Below are positions 8,973-17,291 of a stretch of 36,604 bases of DNA, piece by piece. A program made the position numbers and the translations under genes. Each line of letters opens with the position of its first letter. The stretch's first letter is position 1. Source of the DNA: Humibacillus sp. GTDB lineage: Bacteria; Actinomycetota; Actinomycetes; Actinomycetales; Dermatophilaceae. The notes beneath the pieces are model-generated. The model was not told the origin of the DNA. It ran no database searches and saw only the letters and a list, made by a program, of their open reading frames with translations. Location of the stretch: NCBI GenBank assembly GCA_030452985.1, contig JAKDLG010000031.1, positions 1-36,604 on the forward strand, written 5' to 3'.

Positions 8973-10814
8973 ATGGCGAAGCAGTCCCGACGCGGTCGCA
9001 GCGGCGACCGACGTCTCCACCTGGCCCACAATTCGAAGACACCCAAGTCGGGTGGGGCTGCTTCGGCAGACCCGGCCACCCAGCACCTCGCGCTCGAGGT
9101 GCGTTCCCGGTTGCGCGCTGACGACCCGCTCGACCTGCTGGCCTACGTCTCTACGCTGGTCGTCGCCGCCGAACGGCCCCCGACGGTCGTCGGTCACTCC
9201 ACCGACGAGATCGACCTGCGACTGCTGATCGAGACGTTCATCTCTGTCGACATCGCCGAGACGACGGCCCTGCTGTCGGTGCTGGGTCATCTCACGCGCG
9301 ACGGAGACCTGCGCGTGCTGGCCCGACGAGCGCTCATGACCAGGCGCCAGCCGATGCCGCCGTGGCTGCGTGACCTCGACGAGACCGAAGTCACCCATGC
9401 CGCCGTGATGACGGAGATTGCGGGCGACGGCTTCGACATCGTGCTCGGGGTCCGTTGGCCCGGTGGGCGGCTCGCCAGCTTTCTCGTCTACGTCGACACC
9501 GTGACAGGAGTGGTGGTCAAAGACGCGTTCCCGACCCCCGAGCCGTTTCCCGACGTCGTCGAGCGACTTCGCGAGCTCGCAAAGGGTATCGACCTCGTGC
9601 AGCTCGAACCCATCGGGCTGGGTGAGGCGCGAGCCATCGTCGAGGGCGCGACCGATCGTGGCGAAGCTGCCGCCGACCCGTTCGAGAGCGACACGTGGCC
9701 CAACGCGCGTCCGATGTTGCGCTGGCTGCTCGAACGGATGCCGTTCACGCCCGGGGACGATGGTGGTGACAGTTTCGGGCAGCATCTCGTGCGTCAGGCG
9801 AACGACTACGGCCAGGCGGCATCCGTCGTCGAGCACTTTCTCGGCTCGGCCGAGGCAGCCCGCATCGACTTCGACGACGAGTCGGTCTGCGACTCACACT
9901 GTCTGGGACTCGTGGCCGCCTTCGCGCTGGGCTCGAGCGATCCGGAGACAACGGGCTGGAACCCGGCTCGGGTCGGGGTGCTTTTCGACGCCTGGCTGCC
10001 ATCAAGGTTTTTGTTCGAGGGGGGCGCGGCCGGACGTCTGCCCGAGGTGGTGCGAGCCTTCGTGCAGTGGTCGCTGCGCAGCGAGAACGCCCCAGCGGCA
10101 CTGCAGCGAGAGACCCTGAGCGCCATCGACCGAGAGGCGGTCGAGTTCGTCGACATCGCGACCTCGTCGGAGGCGCAGGTGCTGATCGGCGCGCTCCGAG
10201 ACTACGAGGAGGTCACGGGGCTCGCCGCCTTGGGCGACATCGAGATCGTGAGTGACGGCTCGGTCGATCCGGATGACTGGGACTACACCGAGTTCGTCCT
10301 TGACACGTGCGCCGAGCTCGTCGGCGGGCGGGCCGCACTGCTGGATCTTGACGACGATCCCCTGCCCGACGAGGAGTTTCGCTGGGATGACCTGCCCGAC
10401 GACATCCGGCCTCGGGTCGCGGAGGTGCTGGCCCTGGTCGACGCCTTCGCCCTGAGCAGCTTCGACGTGGAGTTTCGCACCGTCGGCCGTCGAGTGCTCG
10501 CTCTCGCGGCCGCTGGTGATCCCGACATCTTTCGGCGGAAGGGGCGGGCCGACACTGCAGCGGCGGCCGTGGGCTGGATCGCCGCCAAGGCGAACAACCT
10601 GGTCTCAACCCGCGACGGTATGGCCGCCGGCGAGCTGGCCGAGCGATTCGGCATCAAGGGGAGCCCGTCGGGGCGGGCCCAGGTGTTCCTGTCAGCGATC
10701 GGTGCGCCCCACTTCACCGACGCCTCCGCCCTGGGGCGCCCCGATCTGCTGACCAGCGCCACCCGCGCCTCGCTGATCCGGCGTCGTGACCTGGCCCTGG
10801 CCGACGACTACTGA
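8973..10814 (+). CDS. Unknown 613-residue protein, DUF6398-like C-terminus
   Basis: I do not recognise this protein with confidence. It is acidic, with a short basic N-terminus (MAKQSRRGRSGDRR), a helical region DPLDLLAYVSTLV, a central alpha/beta stretch, and a C-terminal helical segment (about residues 525-580: RRKGRADTAAAAVGWIAAKANNL...ELAERFGIKGSPSGRAQVFLSAIG) that looks like the DUF6398 domain with a helix-turn-helix-like end. ATG 8973 has no spaced ribosome-binding site, but CATCAT lies exactly 6 nt upstream, suggesting a leaderless mRNA. The downstream NYN gene starts 69 nt after the stop on the same strand. Confidence 0.75.
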   Translation: MAKQSRRGRSGDRRLHLAHNSKTPKSGGAASADPATQHLALEVRSRLRADDPLDLLAYVSTLVVAAERPPTVVGHSTDEIDLRLLIETFISVDIAETTALLSVLGHLTRDGDLRVLARRALMTRRQPMPPWLRDLDETEVTHAAVMTEIAGDGFDIVLGVRWPGGRLASFLVYVDTVTGVVVKDAFPTPEPFPDVVERLRELAKGIDLVQLEPIGLGEARAIVEGATDRGEAAADPFESDTWPNARPMLRWLLERMPFTPGDDGGDSFGQHLVRQANDYGQAASVVEHFLGSAEAARIDFDDESVCDSHCLGLVAAFALGSSDPETTGWNPARVGVLFDAWLPSRFLFEGGAAGRLPEVVRAFVQWSLRSENAPAALQRETLSAIDREAVEFVDIATSSEAQVLIGALRDYEEVTGLAALGDIEIVSDGSVDPDDWDYTEFVLDTCAELVGGRAALLDLDDDPLPDEEFRWDDLPDDIRPRVAEVLALVDAFALSSFDVEFRTVGRRVLALAAAGDPDIFRRKGRADTAAAAVGWIAAKANNLVSTRDGMAAGELAERFGIKGSPSGRAQVFLSAIGAPHFTDASALGRPDLLTSATRASLIRRRDLALADDY

Positions 10815-10883
10815 CGATCCTGCTCCATAGCCGAGGGCGCGTCTGACCCGGCGAGGTCTGACCGCTCGTGAAAGGCTGGCGGT

Positions 10884-11903
10884 ATGCGGTCATACTGCGC
10901 GGTCTACGTCGACGTCGGCTACCTGCTGGCCTCCGCCGCCACCCGGGTGACCGGCACCTCGCTGCGGGGCGGGGTCACGATCGTCTACCGCGAGCTCATC
11001 GAGGCGTTGATCGCGCAGGCCGAGGCCGAGAGCGGCCTCCCGCTGCTGCGGGTCAACTGGTACGACGCAGGGTCGAGCACGGGCGGCGCACCCGATGGCT
11101 ACCAGGAGCAGATCGGGATGCTCCCTCGGGTCAAGCTGCGACTCGGACGGATGTCGCCCGGAGGCGAGCAGAAGGGCGTCGACCTGCGTATCGGCCTCGA
11201 CCTGGCCACTCACGGACGAAACCGGCTGGCCGACGTGATGTACCTCGTGTCCGGCGACGACGACCTCACTGAGGCCGTCGAGGAGGCCCAGGGGCACGGG
11301 GTGCAGGTCGTGCTGCTGGCGGCGCCGAACGCCCAGGGCCGCGCCCACGCCGTGTCACGGCACCTGCAACGCGAGGCCGACGGCATCGTGGTGATCGACC
11401 CGCTCACCATCGACCGTAACGTCCGGGCTCGCAAGGCTCCGGTCGAGGTGGCCGATGCGGCCACGTCGGCAGACGGCGCTGTGGCCGTCAACGGTTCGTC
11501 GTCCACCCCCGCCAAGGGGGCCGCCATCGCCTCGGTTCCGAGGCCGACGCCGGCTGACTTCGCCGGCCGCAAGGCGAGTCTGCCGGCGTTGCCGAAGCCG
11601 GTCGACCACCGGCTGACCCGGCCGCCCGAGCTCGTCTACTCGAGCACCACCGGAGTCGGTTCGATCGACCATCTGGGCCCCGACGACAGGCTCATCGACG
11701 AGGTGGTTCGGGGCGTGGTGGGCACCTGGAAGAAGACGATCACCGAGGCCGAGCGCCGCTCCGTCGTGTCCGAGCGACCGAACATCCCGCGAGAGCTCGA
11801 CAAGGCACTGCTCGTCGACCTCTCCGACCGGCTGGGCGTCTACGACATCGACGAACGCTCTCGGTTCGTGCTGCGGGAACGTTTCTGGCAGCTGCTCGAC
11901 TGA
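10884..11903 (+). CDS. NYN-domain (PIN-like) ribonuclease
   Basis: A 339-residue protein. Residues about 1-175 are a NYN domain, a PIN-like fold that cleaves RNA with acidic residues and a metal ion. Visible acidic sites are D10 (VYVDVGYLL, where many relatives have VDGxN), D100 (KGVDLRIGLDL) and D125-D127 (VSGDDDLTEAVEEAQGHGVQVVLL). A Pro/Ala-rich linker and a C-terminal helical domain (about 265-339, ending RFVLRERFWQLLD) follow, as in LabA/DUF88-type proteins with an RNA-binding tail. AAGGCT lies 6 nt before ATG 10884, a leaderless arrangement. RNA target unknown. Confidence 0.85.
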   Translation: MRSYCAVYVDVGYLLASAATRVTGTSLRGGVTIVYRELIEALIAQAEAESGLPLLRVNWYDAGSSTGGAPDGYQEQIGMLPRVKLRLGRMSPGGEQKGVDLRIGLDLATHGRNRLADVMYLVSGDDDLTEAVEEAQGHGVQVVLLAAPNAQGRAHAVSRHLQREADGIVVIDPLTIDRNVRARKAPVEVADAATSADGAVAVNGSSSTPAKGAAIASVPRPTPADFAGRKASLPALPKPVDHRLTRPPELVYSSTTGVGSIDHLGPDDRLIDEVVRGVVGTWKKTITEAERRSVVSERPNIPRELDKALLVDLSDRLGVYDIDERSRFVLRERFWQLLD

Positions 11904-12027
11904 AGCTCGCACATCCCCCGCCGCGCTCGTCGTACAGTTCGGTGAGCTCACGAGCCCGGCTCGAACTCAGGCTCAGACTCAGGGCCCACGACGACCTGCC
12001 GACACCACCCGAGATCGAGGCAATCCC

Positions 12028-12951
12028 ATGCAGACCAGCGACTTCACGCTGACGACGACTGACGGCATCGAGGTCTTGGTGCACCGGTGGCTGCCCGACG
12101 GCACGGTGAAGGCCGTCGTGCAGATCGCCCACGGGCTGGCCGAGCACAGCGGACGCTACGCCCGGTTCGCGCAGCGACTGACCGACCACGGGTACGCCGT
12201 CTACGCCAACGACCACCGCGGCCACGGCAGGACCTCGGGTGGTCGAGGCATCTTCGCCGAACGCGACGGCTGGTCACGGGTGGTCGATGACCTGGCCCTG
12301 GTGACCCGCCAGGCCAAGGAGGAGCAGCCTCGGCTTCCCGTCTTTCTGCTCGGCCACAGCATGGGCTCGTTCCTGGCGCGCGCGTATGCCGCCGAGCACG
12401 GTTCCGAGCTCACCGGCCTCGTGCTCACGGGAACGGCCGGTAGCGCCGGAGCGCTCGGCCGCATCGGGGTGGCCGTGGCCAGCACCCATGCCCGGCTACA
12501 GGGGCATGCGCGGCCAAGTGGCCTGATGAACACCCTCAGCTTCGGTCAGTACAACAGCGCCTTCAAACCGGCGCGGACCGACTTCGACTGGTTGTCCCGC
12601 GACCCCGACGAGGTCGACAAGTACATCAACGACCCCGACTGCGGCTTCGTGTTCAGCGCGGGAGGGTACCGCGACCTGCTCAGCGGCCTGGCTACGGTCA
12701 ATTCCGACCGCGTGGTCATGAGGGTGCCCAAGCACCTCCCCGTTCACCTCGCCTCCGGCGACCAGGACCCGGTCGGGGCCAACGGCAAGGGCGTCACCGC
12801 CGTCGCCGAGCAGCTGCGGCGCGCCGGGGTCGAGGACGTGACGTTGACCCTGTGGCCGGGCGGTCGGCACGAGATCCTCAACGAGACCAACCGCGACGAG
12901 GTCGAGCAGGAGATCATCGACTGGCTCGACGCGCACCTGCCCACCCCGTAA
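12028..12951 (+). CDS. Alpha/beta hydrolase, monoacylglycerol lipase-like
   Basis: A 307-residue serine hydrolase of the Hydrolase_4 family (lysophospholipase/monoacylglycerol lipase type), which releases fatty acids from mono- or lysolipids. Visible are the oxyanion-loop HGLAEHSGRY, the NDHRGHGRTSGGRG turn, the nucleophile S111 in GHSMG, the catalytic Asp near 245-247 in SGDQDPVG and H281 in GGRHEILNE. No signal peptide, so it acts in the cytoplasm or at the membrane face. GAGG lies 7 nt before ATG 12028. Substrate specificity is inferred from family only. Confidence 0.9.
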   Translation: MQTSDFTLTTTDGIEVLVHRWLPDGTVKAVVQIAHGLAEHSGRYARFAQRLTDHGYAVYANDHRGHGRTSGGRGIFAERDGWSRVVDDLALVTRQAKEEQPRLPVFLLGHSMGSFLARAYAAEHGSELTGLVLTGTAGSAGALGRIGVAVASTHARLQGHARPSGLMNTLSFGQYNSAFKPARTDFDWLSRDPDEVDKYINDPDCGFVFSAGGYRDLLSGLATVNSDRVVMRVPKHLPVHLASGDQDPVGANGKGVTAVAEQLRRAGVEDVTLTLWPGGRHEILNETNRDEVEQEIIDWLDAHLPTP

Positions 12952-13053
12952 CGGGGGACAACTCATCGACGGCCCGGTGGCCTGCGCGACGTCACGAGCT
13001 TGCGACTTCGTGGCGACTGCAGTGGCGCGGCCGATCTGGGGCAGGATGGGGCG

Positions 13054-14172
13054 GTGCCCGATGACTTCCTCATCGCCAGAAACCCCGACGACGAGAGCAC
13101 CTTACCGTTCCTCGTGCGGATCCCTTTGGGCCCCAACGGGGTCGTCGTCAAGGCCAAGGAGATGTGGCCACGAACGAGCAAGGTGTACTGCCACCGCGCT
13201 GACGCCTGGCCTGTTGACGCGGAGGTCGTCGAACGGGTGCCGACCAGGGTGTGCGTCAGTCGGGGCGCGTCGATCGAACTGGTGCTGGATCGGGGGCGCG
13301 AGAACCGGTCGCAGTTCGTACTGACCCGGGCCAAGGGGCGACCGGTCATCTTCTGGCAGAGTGCCCGCACGTCGAAGCAGGCCAGACCGAACGTACGCCT
13401 CCCGACGGCTCGCGCCGCTGGGGTCGTCGACTCGACAGATCCTGCTGTGGTCGAACCCGCCTCCAGCGCAACCGACTTCGTCCGGCCCGGGCCGAGCCCC
13501 GGGATCCTGACGGTGCTCGTCGACAGCCACGAGCGTTACGCCTGGCGGTTCAGCCAGCAACAGGTGACCACGGCGAAGCGCCGCCTCGACGTCGGTGACT
13601 ACGCCGTCGAGGCGGAGGGGCGGGTCGTGGCCGCCGTGGAGCGCAAGTCGCTCGACGACCTTGTCTCCTCCTTGCTGAACGGCAAGCTCAAGTTTGCGCT
13701 TGCCGAGCTGAGCGGCATCCCACGAGCGGCAGTGGTGGTGGAGGAGCGCTACTCGCGCATCTTCTCACTGACCTACGCTCGGCCGGCGGTCGTGGCCGAT
13801 GCCGTCGCGGAGTGCCAGGCCCGGCATCCGTCGGTGCCCATCATCTTTGCCGAGACGCGGCCGCTCGCCCAGGAGTGGACCTACCGCTTTCTCGCCGCCG
13901 CCGCGCACGAGGTCGCGCTCGAAGCGGCCGCCACGCGGAGCTTCGCCGATCTCGAGCCCACCGGGCCGCTGCCCCCCGCTCCTCTACCCGCGAAAGGCAG
14001 GCGACGAGCACCCGGGGGGCCTGGTCGAGCGAACGTGGCCATCGTGCGGGCGTGGGCTCTCGAGCAAGGGCTCGAGGTGGCCGACCGAGGGAGACTGCGG
14101 CCCGAGATCTGGGCCGCGTGGGAGTCCGCCCACGCGGCCCAACCGGGGGCGCCAACCGATCCTCGGCTTTAG
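13054..14172 (+). CDS. ERCC4-domain nuclease with Lsr2-like C-terminal domain
   Basis: A 372-residue protein. Residues about 150-290 form an ERCC4 (XPF/Mus81-type) nuclease: VDSHER at 156-161, GD at 181-182 and ERKSLDD at 196-202 give the full GDX(n)ERKX3D catalytic signature, so it is probably active on branched or damaged DNA. A low-complexity linker leads to about 326-360, RANVAIVRAWALEQGLEVADRGRLRPEIWAAWESAH, which closely resembles the AT-hook-like DNA-binding C-terminal domain of the nucleoid protein Lsr2 (IR.WA...G..V..RGR.P..V..A...A). The N-terminal 140 residues are unassigned. GTG 13054 has CAGGAT 6 nt upstream (leaderless, or AGGA as a ribosome-binding site). It ends convergently with the DUF6510 gene. 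Confidence 0.88.
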   Translation: MPDDFLIARNPDDESTLPFLVRIPLGPNGVVVKAKEMWPRTSKVYCHRADAWPVDAEVVERVPTRVCVSRGASIELVLDRGRENRSQFVLTRAKGRPVIFWQSARTSKQARPNVRLPTARAAGVVDSTDPAVVEPASSATDFVRPGPSPGILTVLVDSHERYAWRFSQQQVTTAKRRLDVGDYAVEAEGRVVAAVERKSLDDLVSSLLNGKLKFALAELSGIPRAAVVVEERYSRIFSLTYARPAVVADAVAECQARHPSVPIIFAETRPLAQEWTYRFLAAAAHEVALEAAATRSFADLEPTGPLPPAPLPAKGRRRAPGGPGRANVAIVRAWALEQGLEVADRGRLRPEIWAAWESAHAAQPGAPTDPRL

Positions 14173-14189
14173 GCCGGCTCTAGGCCGGC
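14173..14189. terminator. Short hairpin shared by convergent gene ends
   Basis: GCCGGC at 14173-14178 and again at 14184-14189 pair across five bases. The structure spans the 7-nt gap between the ERCC4 gene stop (14170-14172) and the DUF6510 gene stop (14180-14182). There is no T-tract; terminator function is inferred from position only. Confidence 0.4.
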
Positions 14190-14458
14190 GCGATCGGGAT
14201 CTGCCATGATGCCGACCCGCGAACGTCCAGCCACACGGCGTCGCGAGTCTGCACGAACCGCACGAGCACGGCAGAGCAGCCGGAGCAGCGCAGCACCGAC
14301 CCGGGGCCGCCGACGTAGGCGATCTGCTCGGCCAGGGGCTTCGCTGCTCCACAGTCGTTGCACATGACGAGAGCCGAGGTGACGTCGACGGCGAACAGCT
14401 CGGCCATCGGGCCGGCCAGCGCGTTGCCGTCGAGGGCGAGGTCATCTGAGAAGTGCAT
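14180..14458 (-). CDS. DUF6510 zinc-ribbon protein
   Basis: A 92-residue protein of the DUF6510 family. Two Cys pairs, C33/C36 (CNDCG) and C58/C61 (CSGC), form a likely zinc ribbon. Start ATG 14458 follows the stop of the flavin reductase directly, with GGAGGA as ribosome-binding site, so it is the third gene of the redox operon. In actinobacteria DUF6510 genes recur beside this molybdoenzyme/reductase pair (from memory), which suggests an assembly or electron-transfer accessory; the role is not known. Confidence 0.87.
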   Translation of the reverse strand: MHFSDDLALDGNALAGPMAELFAVDVTSALVMCNDCGAAKPLAEQIAYVGGPGSVLRCSGCSAVLVRFVQTRDAVWLDVRGSASWQIPIAPA

Positions 14459-15193
14459 TCATCCTCCTGAGGAGCCGAACCGTTCCGTCCGGATGGACGC
14501 CGGTGGGTGGCCGCGGTCGAGGAGCAGCCGGGCGGCGTTCTCGACGAACCCGTTGGGGCCGCACACGTAGACCCGGGTGGAACCCTCACTTGGCTCCGCG
14601 GCGGGCAGGTCGTCGAGCGACAGCCGGCCTGCGGGTCGCGCGTCGTGGGGGCGCCCCGACCGGGTATAGAGCAGGTCGACGGTGACGCCGTTCGCGCCTT
14701 GGCTGATCGAGTACAGCTCGTTCGCGTAGAAAACGTGGTCGGGGGTTCGGGCGGAGTACACGAGGTGGAACGGGGCCAACGAGGATGCTTGGGCCCGCTG
14801 CCGGAGCATCGCCATGAGGGGGGCGATGCCGGAGCCGCCCCCGACGAGCAGCACCGGTTCGACGAGCTGCTCGGTCCACCGGAACCAGCCGCCGATGGGA
14901 CCCCGCAGCTGCAGCTCGTCGCCTACCGCCATCGTGTCGACGAGGTAGGGCGAGACCACGCCCCCGGAGACCGACTGAACCGTGAGCTCGAGCCGGCCGT
15001 GGGCAGACGCCGAGGCGATCGAGTAGCTGCGCTGGGCGGTGAAACCGTCCTCGGCGGTCAGCTTGAGGTCGACGTGCTGACCGGCGTCGTGGCCCACCCA
15101 CTCCGGCGCCTCGAACACGAGCGTCCGGGCTCGGCGAGTCTCCCGTCGGCTGTCGACGAGTCGAGCCCGCTGCCATCGAATCCGCGGCGCCAT
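14459..15193 (-). CDS. Ferredoxin reductase-type FAD/NAD(P)H oxidoreductase
   Basis: A 244-residue FNR-type reductase that would move electrons from NAD(P)H through FAD to a partner. Visible are the FAD-binding RSYSIAS at 55-61, the pyridine-nucleotide loop VGGGSGIAP at 117-125 and the C-terminal CGPNGFVENAA. There is no 2Fe-2S domain. ATG at 15193 overlaps the TGA of the upstream molybdoenzyme (TGATG), so translation is coupled. The context suggests it is the electron donor or acceptor of that enzyme. Confidence 0.9.
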   Translation of the reverse strand: MAPRIRWQRARLVDSRRETRRARTLVFEAPEWVGHDAGQHVDLKLTAEDGFTAQRSYSIASASAHGRLELTVQSVSGGVVSPYLVDTMAVGDELQLRGPIGGWFRWTEQLVEPVLLVGGGSGIAPLMAMLRQRAQASSLAPFHLVYSARTPDHVFYANELYSISQGANGVTVDLLYTRSGRPHDARPAGRLSLDDLPAAEPSEGSTRVYVCGPNGFVENAARLLLDRGHPPASIRTERFGSSGG

Positions 15194-15792
15194 CAGTCGC
15201 CCGCGTACCGCTGCTCCAGCCACGGGTCGCCGTACTCGTGGTAGCCGAGGGTCTCCCAGAAGCCGGGCTCGTCGTCGCTGCGCAGCTCGATGCCGTTGAC
15301 CCACTTGGCTGACTTCCAGAAGTACAGGTGGGGCACCACGAGCCGGGCCGGGCCGCCGTGCACCGGCGCGAGGTCCTCACCCTCGAACTCGAAGGCGACC
15401 CAGGCCTTGCCGTCGAGGAGGTCTTCGAGCGGAAGGTTGGTCGTGTAGCCGCCGTAGGAGTGGACGAGCACGAACTCGGCCTCTGACTCGAGGTCGTCGA
15501 GCAACGCGCTCACCGGCACCCCGCGCCAGGTCGTGCCGAGCTTGGTCCACGTGGTGACGCAGTGGATGTCGGCCGTGAACTCCTCGATCGGCTTGGCCAT
15601 CAGCTGCTCCCACGACAGCGTCGTTCTGGCACCGTCGATGTCGGTGATGTCGAGCGCCCACTCGTCGGTGTCGACGTACGGCGTCGGGCCGGCCGACAGC
15701 ACCGGGAAGTCGTGGGTGACGTACTGCCCGGGCGGCACGCGGGGGTCGGACGCGCCGCCCCCTCCGCCGAACCCTCTGCTGATCACGCTCAT
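15193..15792 (-). CDS. Cytoplasmic sulfite oxidase-fold molybdoenzyme
   Basis: A 199-residue protein of the sulfite oxidase/YedY (MsrP) molybdopterin family. C78 in DIHCVTTWTKLGTTWRGVPV is the molybdenum ligand, and HGGPARLVVPHLYFWKSAKWVNGIEL near the C-terminus is the family signature. It is short and lacks both a twin-arginine signal and the dimerisation domain of classical sulfite oxidase, so it is cytoplasmic. It is first in an operon with a flavin reductase and DUF6510. Substrate unknown; family members reduce or oxidise S- or N-oxides. An 11-nt tandem repeat, CGTCTGCCC(C)T, lies just upstream at 15809-15829. Confidence 0.9.
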   Translation of the reverse strand: MSVISRGFGGGGGASDPRVPPGQYVTHDFPVLSAGPTPYVDTDEWALDITDIDGARTTLSWEQLMAKPIEEFTADIHCVTTWTKLGTTWRGVPVSALLDDLESEAEFVLVHSYGGYTTNLPLEDLLDGKAWVAFEFEGEDLAPVHGGPARLVVPHLYFWKSAKWVNGIELRSDDEPGFWETLGYHEYGDPWLEQRYAGD

Positions 15793-15849
15793 CTGGCGTC
15801 CGCCCTTTCGTCTGCCCCTCGTCTGCCCTCGGCCGGCTCGTGATCAGCG

Positions 15850-15872
15850 CGGCCCGAACGGCATTCGGGCCG
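15850..15872. terminator. 9-bp perfect hairpin
   Basis: CGGCCCGAA at 15850-15858 pairs exactly with TTCGGGCCG at 15864-15872 around a 5-nt loop. It is about 110 nt downstream of the antitoxin stop (15983) and about 60 nt upstream of the molybdoenzyme start, on the minus-strand reading. It probably ends the toxin-antitoxin transcript; the rest of the 15793-15982 gap shows no gene. Confidence 0.5.
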
Positions 15873-15982
15873 GCGATCGGGCCATCGCCAAGATAGCGCT
15901 GCGCGGGCCGTCGCGACAGGGTGAGTCGGCTCGGCAGGCGCGTGGTTGCGGGCGTCTGTCGGCCCTCTGGGGACGTGGGCCC

Positions 15983-16447
15983 TCACGCCGGCGAGCGCGA
16001 CCGATCTGCCGATTCGATGCGTTCGACCAGGTTCGCCATGCGAACCACGAGGGTGGCCGAGGGAACCACGGAGCCGGTTCGGTAGGTGGAGAGGCGCGGC
16101 CGCGACGTGCCGACACGGCTGGCGAACTCGCCCATCGACAGACCGGAGCGGGCCACCAGGTCGCGCACGGTCTCAGCGACCGAAGCCCGCTCGATCCCGT
16201 CGGCCTGGGCCCGGGCTCGGGCGATGGCCCGCTCGAGCAGCGGCGTCACCCCCCACGGACGCGAGTAGCCGAAGAGCTCCTCGACCTGCCGAGCCACCTG
16301 ACCCCACGGCTCGGCGGTGATGGCGGTCGCGAGGCGAGCCCAGTCCGAGACCGTGCCCCTCTCGATCGCCGTCGCGATCGCCTCGAACGGCCAGCTCTCC
16401 ACGGGAGAGGTGGGGTCGAGGTCGACGTTGCGAAACTGCACCGCCAT
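15983..16447 (-). CDS. XRE-family helix-turn-helix antitoxin
   Basis: A 154-residue protein with a C-terminal XRE-type helix-turn-helix at about 96-130 (LVARSGLSMGEFASRVGTSRPRLSTYRTGSVVPS). The N-terminal region about 1-90 is helical and probably binds the toxin. ATG 16447 overlaps the stop of the upstream nucleotidyltransferase gene (TGATG). I infer it is the antitoxin of that toxin. The start within the longer frame was chosen by this overlap and by the family-like opening MAVQFRNVDLDP. Confidence 0.82.
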   Translation of the reverse strand: MAVQFRNVDLDPTSPVESWPFEAIATAIERGTVSDWARLATAITAEPWGQVARQVEELFGYSRPWGVTPLLERAIARARAQADGIERASVAETVRDLVARSGLSMGEFASRVGTSRPRLSTYRTGSVVPSATLVVRMANLVERIESADRSRSPA

Positions 16448-17160
16448 CAGCGATCGCCCCTCTCGGCACTCTCCAGCAAGCCGTCGGCCAGTCGCTCGCA
16501 CGCAGCCACGACATCGCTCCACACCTGCCAACGCGGGTCAAGCCCCTTGTAGGCGCGCAGCTGGCGGGTCACGCGATGGTCGCGGGGGTTGGGCTCGCTG
16601 AGCCGCTGCACGAGAGCAGTGAGCACCGAGTCGGGCCCATCTGAGCGGTCGCGGTAGTAGCCGTCGATGCCTTCGAGCACCCGCACGCTGCCAGCAGGGT
16701 CAGGCTCGGCAAGCGCCACCACGTCGAGATAGTCACGCACCTGGTTTCGTTGGACGACGAGGTAGGCCTTGATGCGCAGCGTCTCGTCGGCCGTCGGCAC
16801 CTGCACGGTTCCGGCGTCGCCCAGGTCGACTCGCTCCACCTCGAGCGGACGGGTCCGACGTAGCTGTCGCAAGCCTGCCTCGATGCCACCCAGGGAGCCC
16901 AGGATCGTCAGCGGCGGCGAGCTCGCCCGAACGCTCGTCACCCACCCGTCGGTCGCCTCGACGGCCGAGAGCACCTCCAGATACCGGCCGGCGAGCTCTC
17001 GGAGCACGTGATCGTGATCGAACGAGTCACGGTGGCCCGCGTGGAGCGCGGCGGCCGCCCCTCCCACCAGCACCGCGTCAGGCACCACACGCTGGAGGCG
17101 CGCCGCGGACTCGAGCACCGCCTGCAGTGTCGCGCTTCGCGCCTTGCCTTCTTCATCCAC
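16447..17160 (-). CDS. AbiEii-like nucleotidyltransferase toxin
   Basis: A 237-residue protein of the nucleotidyltransferase fold. VLVGGAAAALHAGHRDSFDHDHV (GG at 33-34, DSFDHD at 45-50) gives the GG...DxD active-site signature, and VRDYLDVVAL at about 141-150 matches the AbiEii/MNT DK...RDYxDL region. In the family, such enzymes add nucleotides to tRNA or proteins to stop growth. GTG 17160 has TACGAT exactly 6 nt upstream, indicating a leaderless mRNA. Toxin gene first and antitoxin second is the reverse of the usual order. It diverges from the vapBC operon. Confidence 0.78.
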   Translation of the reverse strand: MDEEGKARSATLQAVLESAARLQRVVPDAVLVGGAAAALHAGHRDSFDHDHVLRELAGRYLEVLSAVEATDGWVTSVRASSPPLTILGSLGGIEAGLRQLRRTRPLEVERVDLGDAGTVQVPTADETLRIKAYLVVQRNQVRDYLDVVALAEPDPAGSVRVLEGIDGYYRDRSDGPDSVLTALVQRLSEPNPRDHRVTRQLRAYKGLDPRWQVWSDVVAACERLADGLLESAERGDR

Positions 17161-17254
17161 CCTTCGATCGTATCAGTATCGGTACGGATGATCCGTGGTC
17201 TGGCTTCTCCAAGCCACACCCACGGCAGTCGGCTGGTTCGTGCGATCACCTTAC

Positions 17255-17291
17255 GTGTAGCACCTGTATCAAAAGGTGCTACACTTCCAGT
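17255..17291 (+). promoter_or_regulatory. vapBC operator/promoter with 11-bp palindrome
   Basis: GTGTAGCACCT (17255-17265) pairs exactly with AGGTGCTACAC (17274-17284) around an 8-nt loop. The right arm overlaps TACACT (17280-17285), a -10 hexamer that lies exactly 6 nt before the ATG at 17292, so binding of a VapBC complex would cover the RNA polymerase site. This predicts autoregulation and a leaderless mRNA. Confidence 0.85.
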
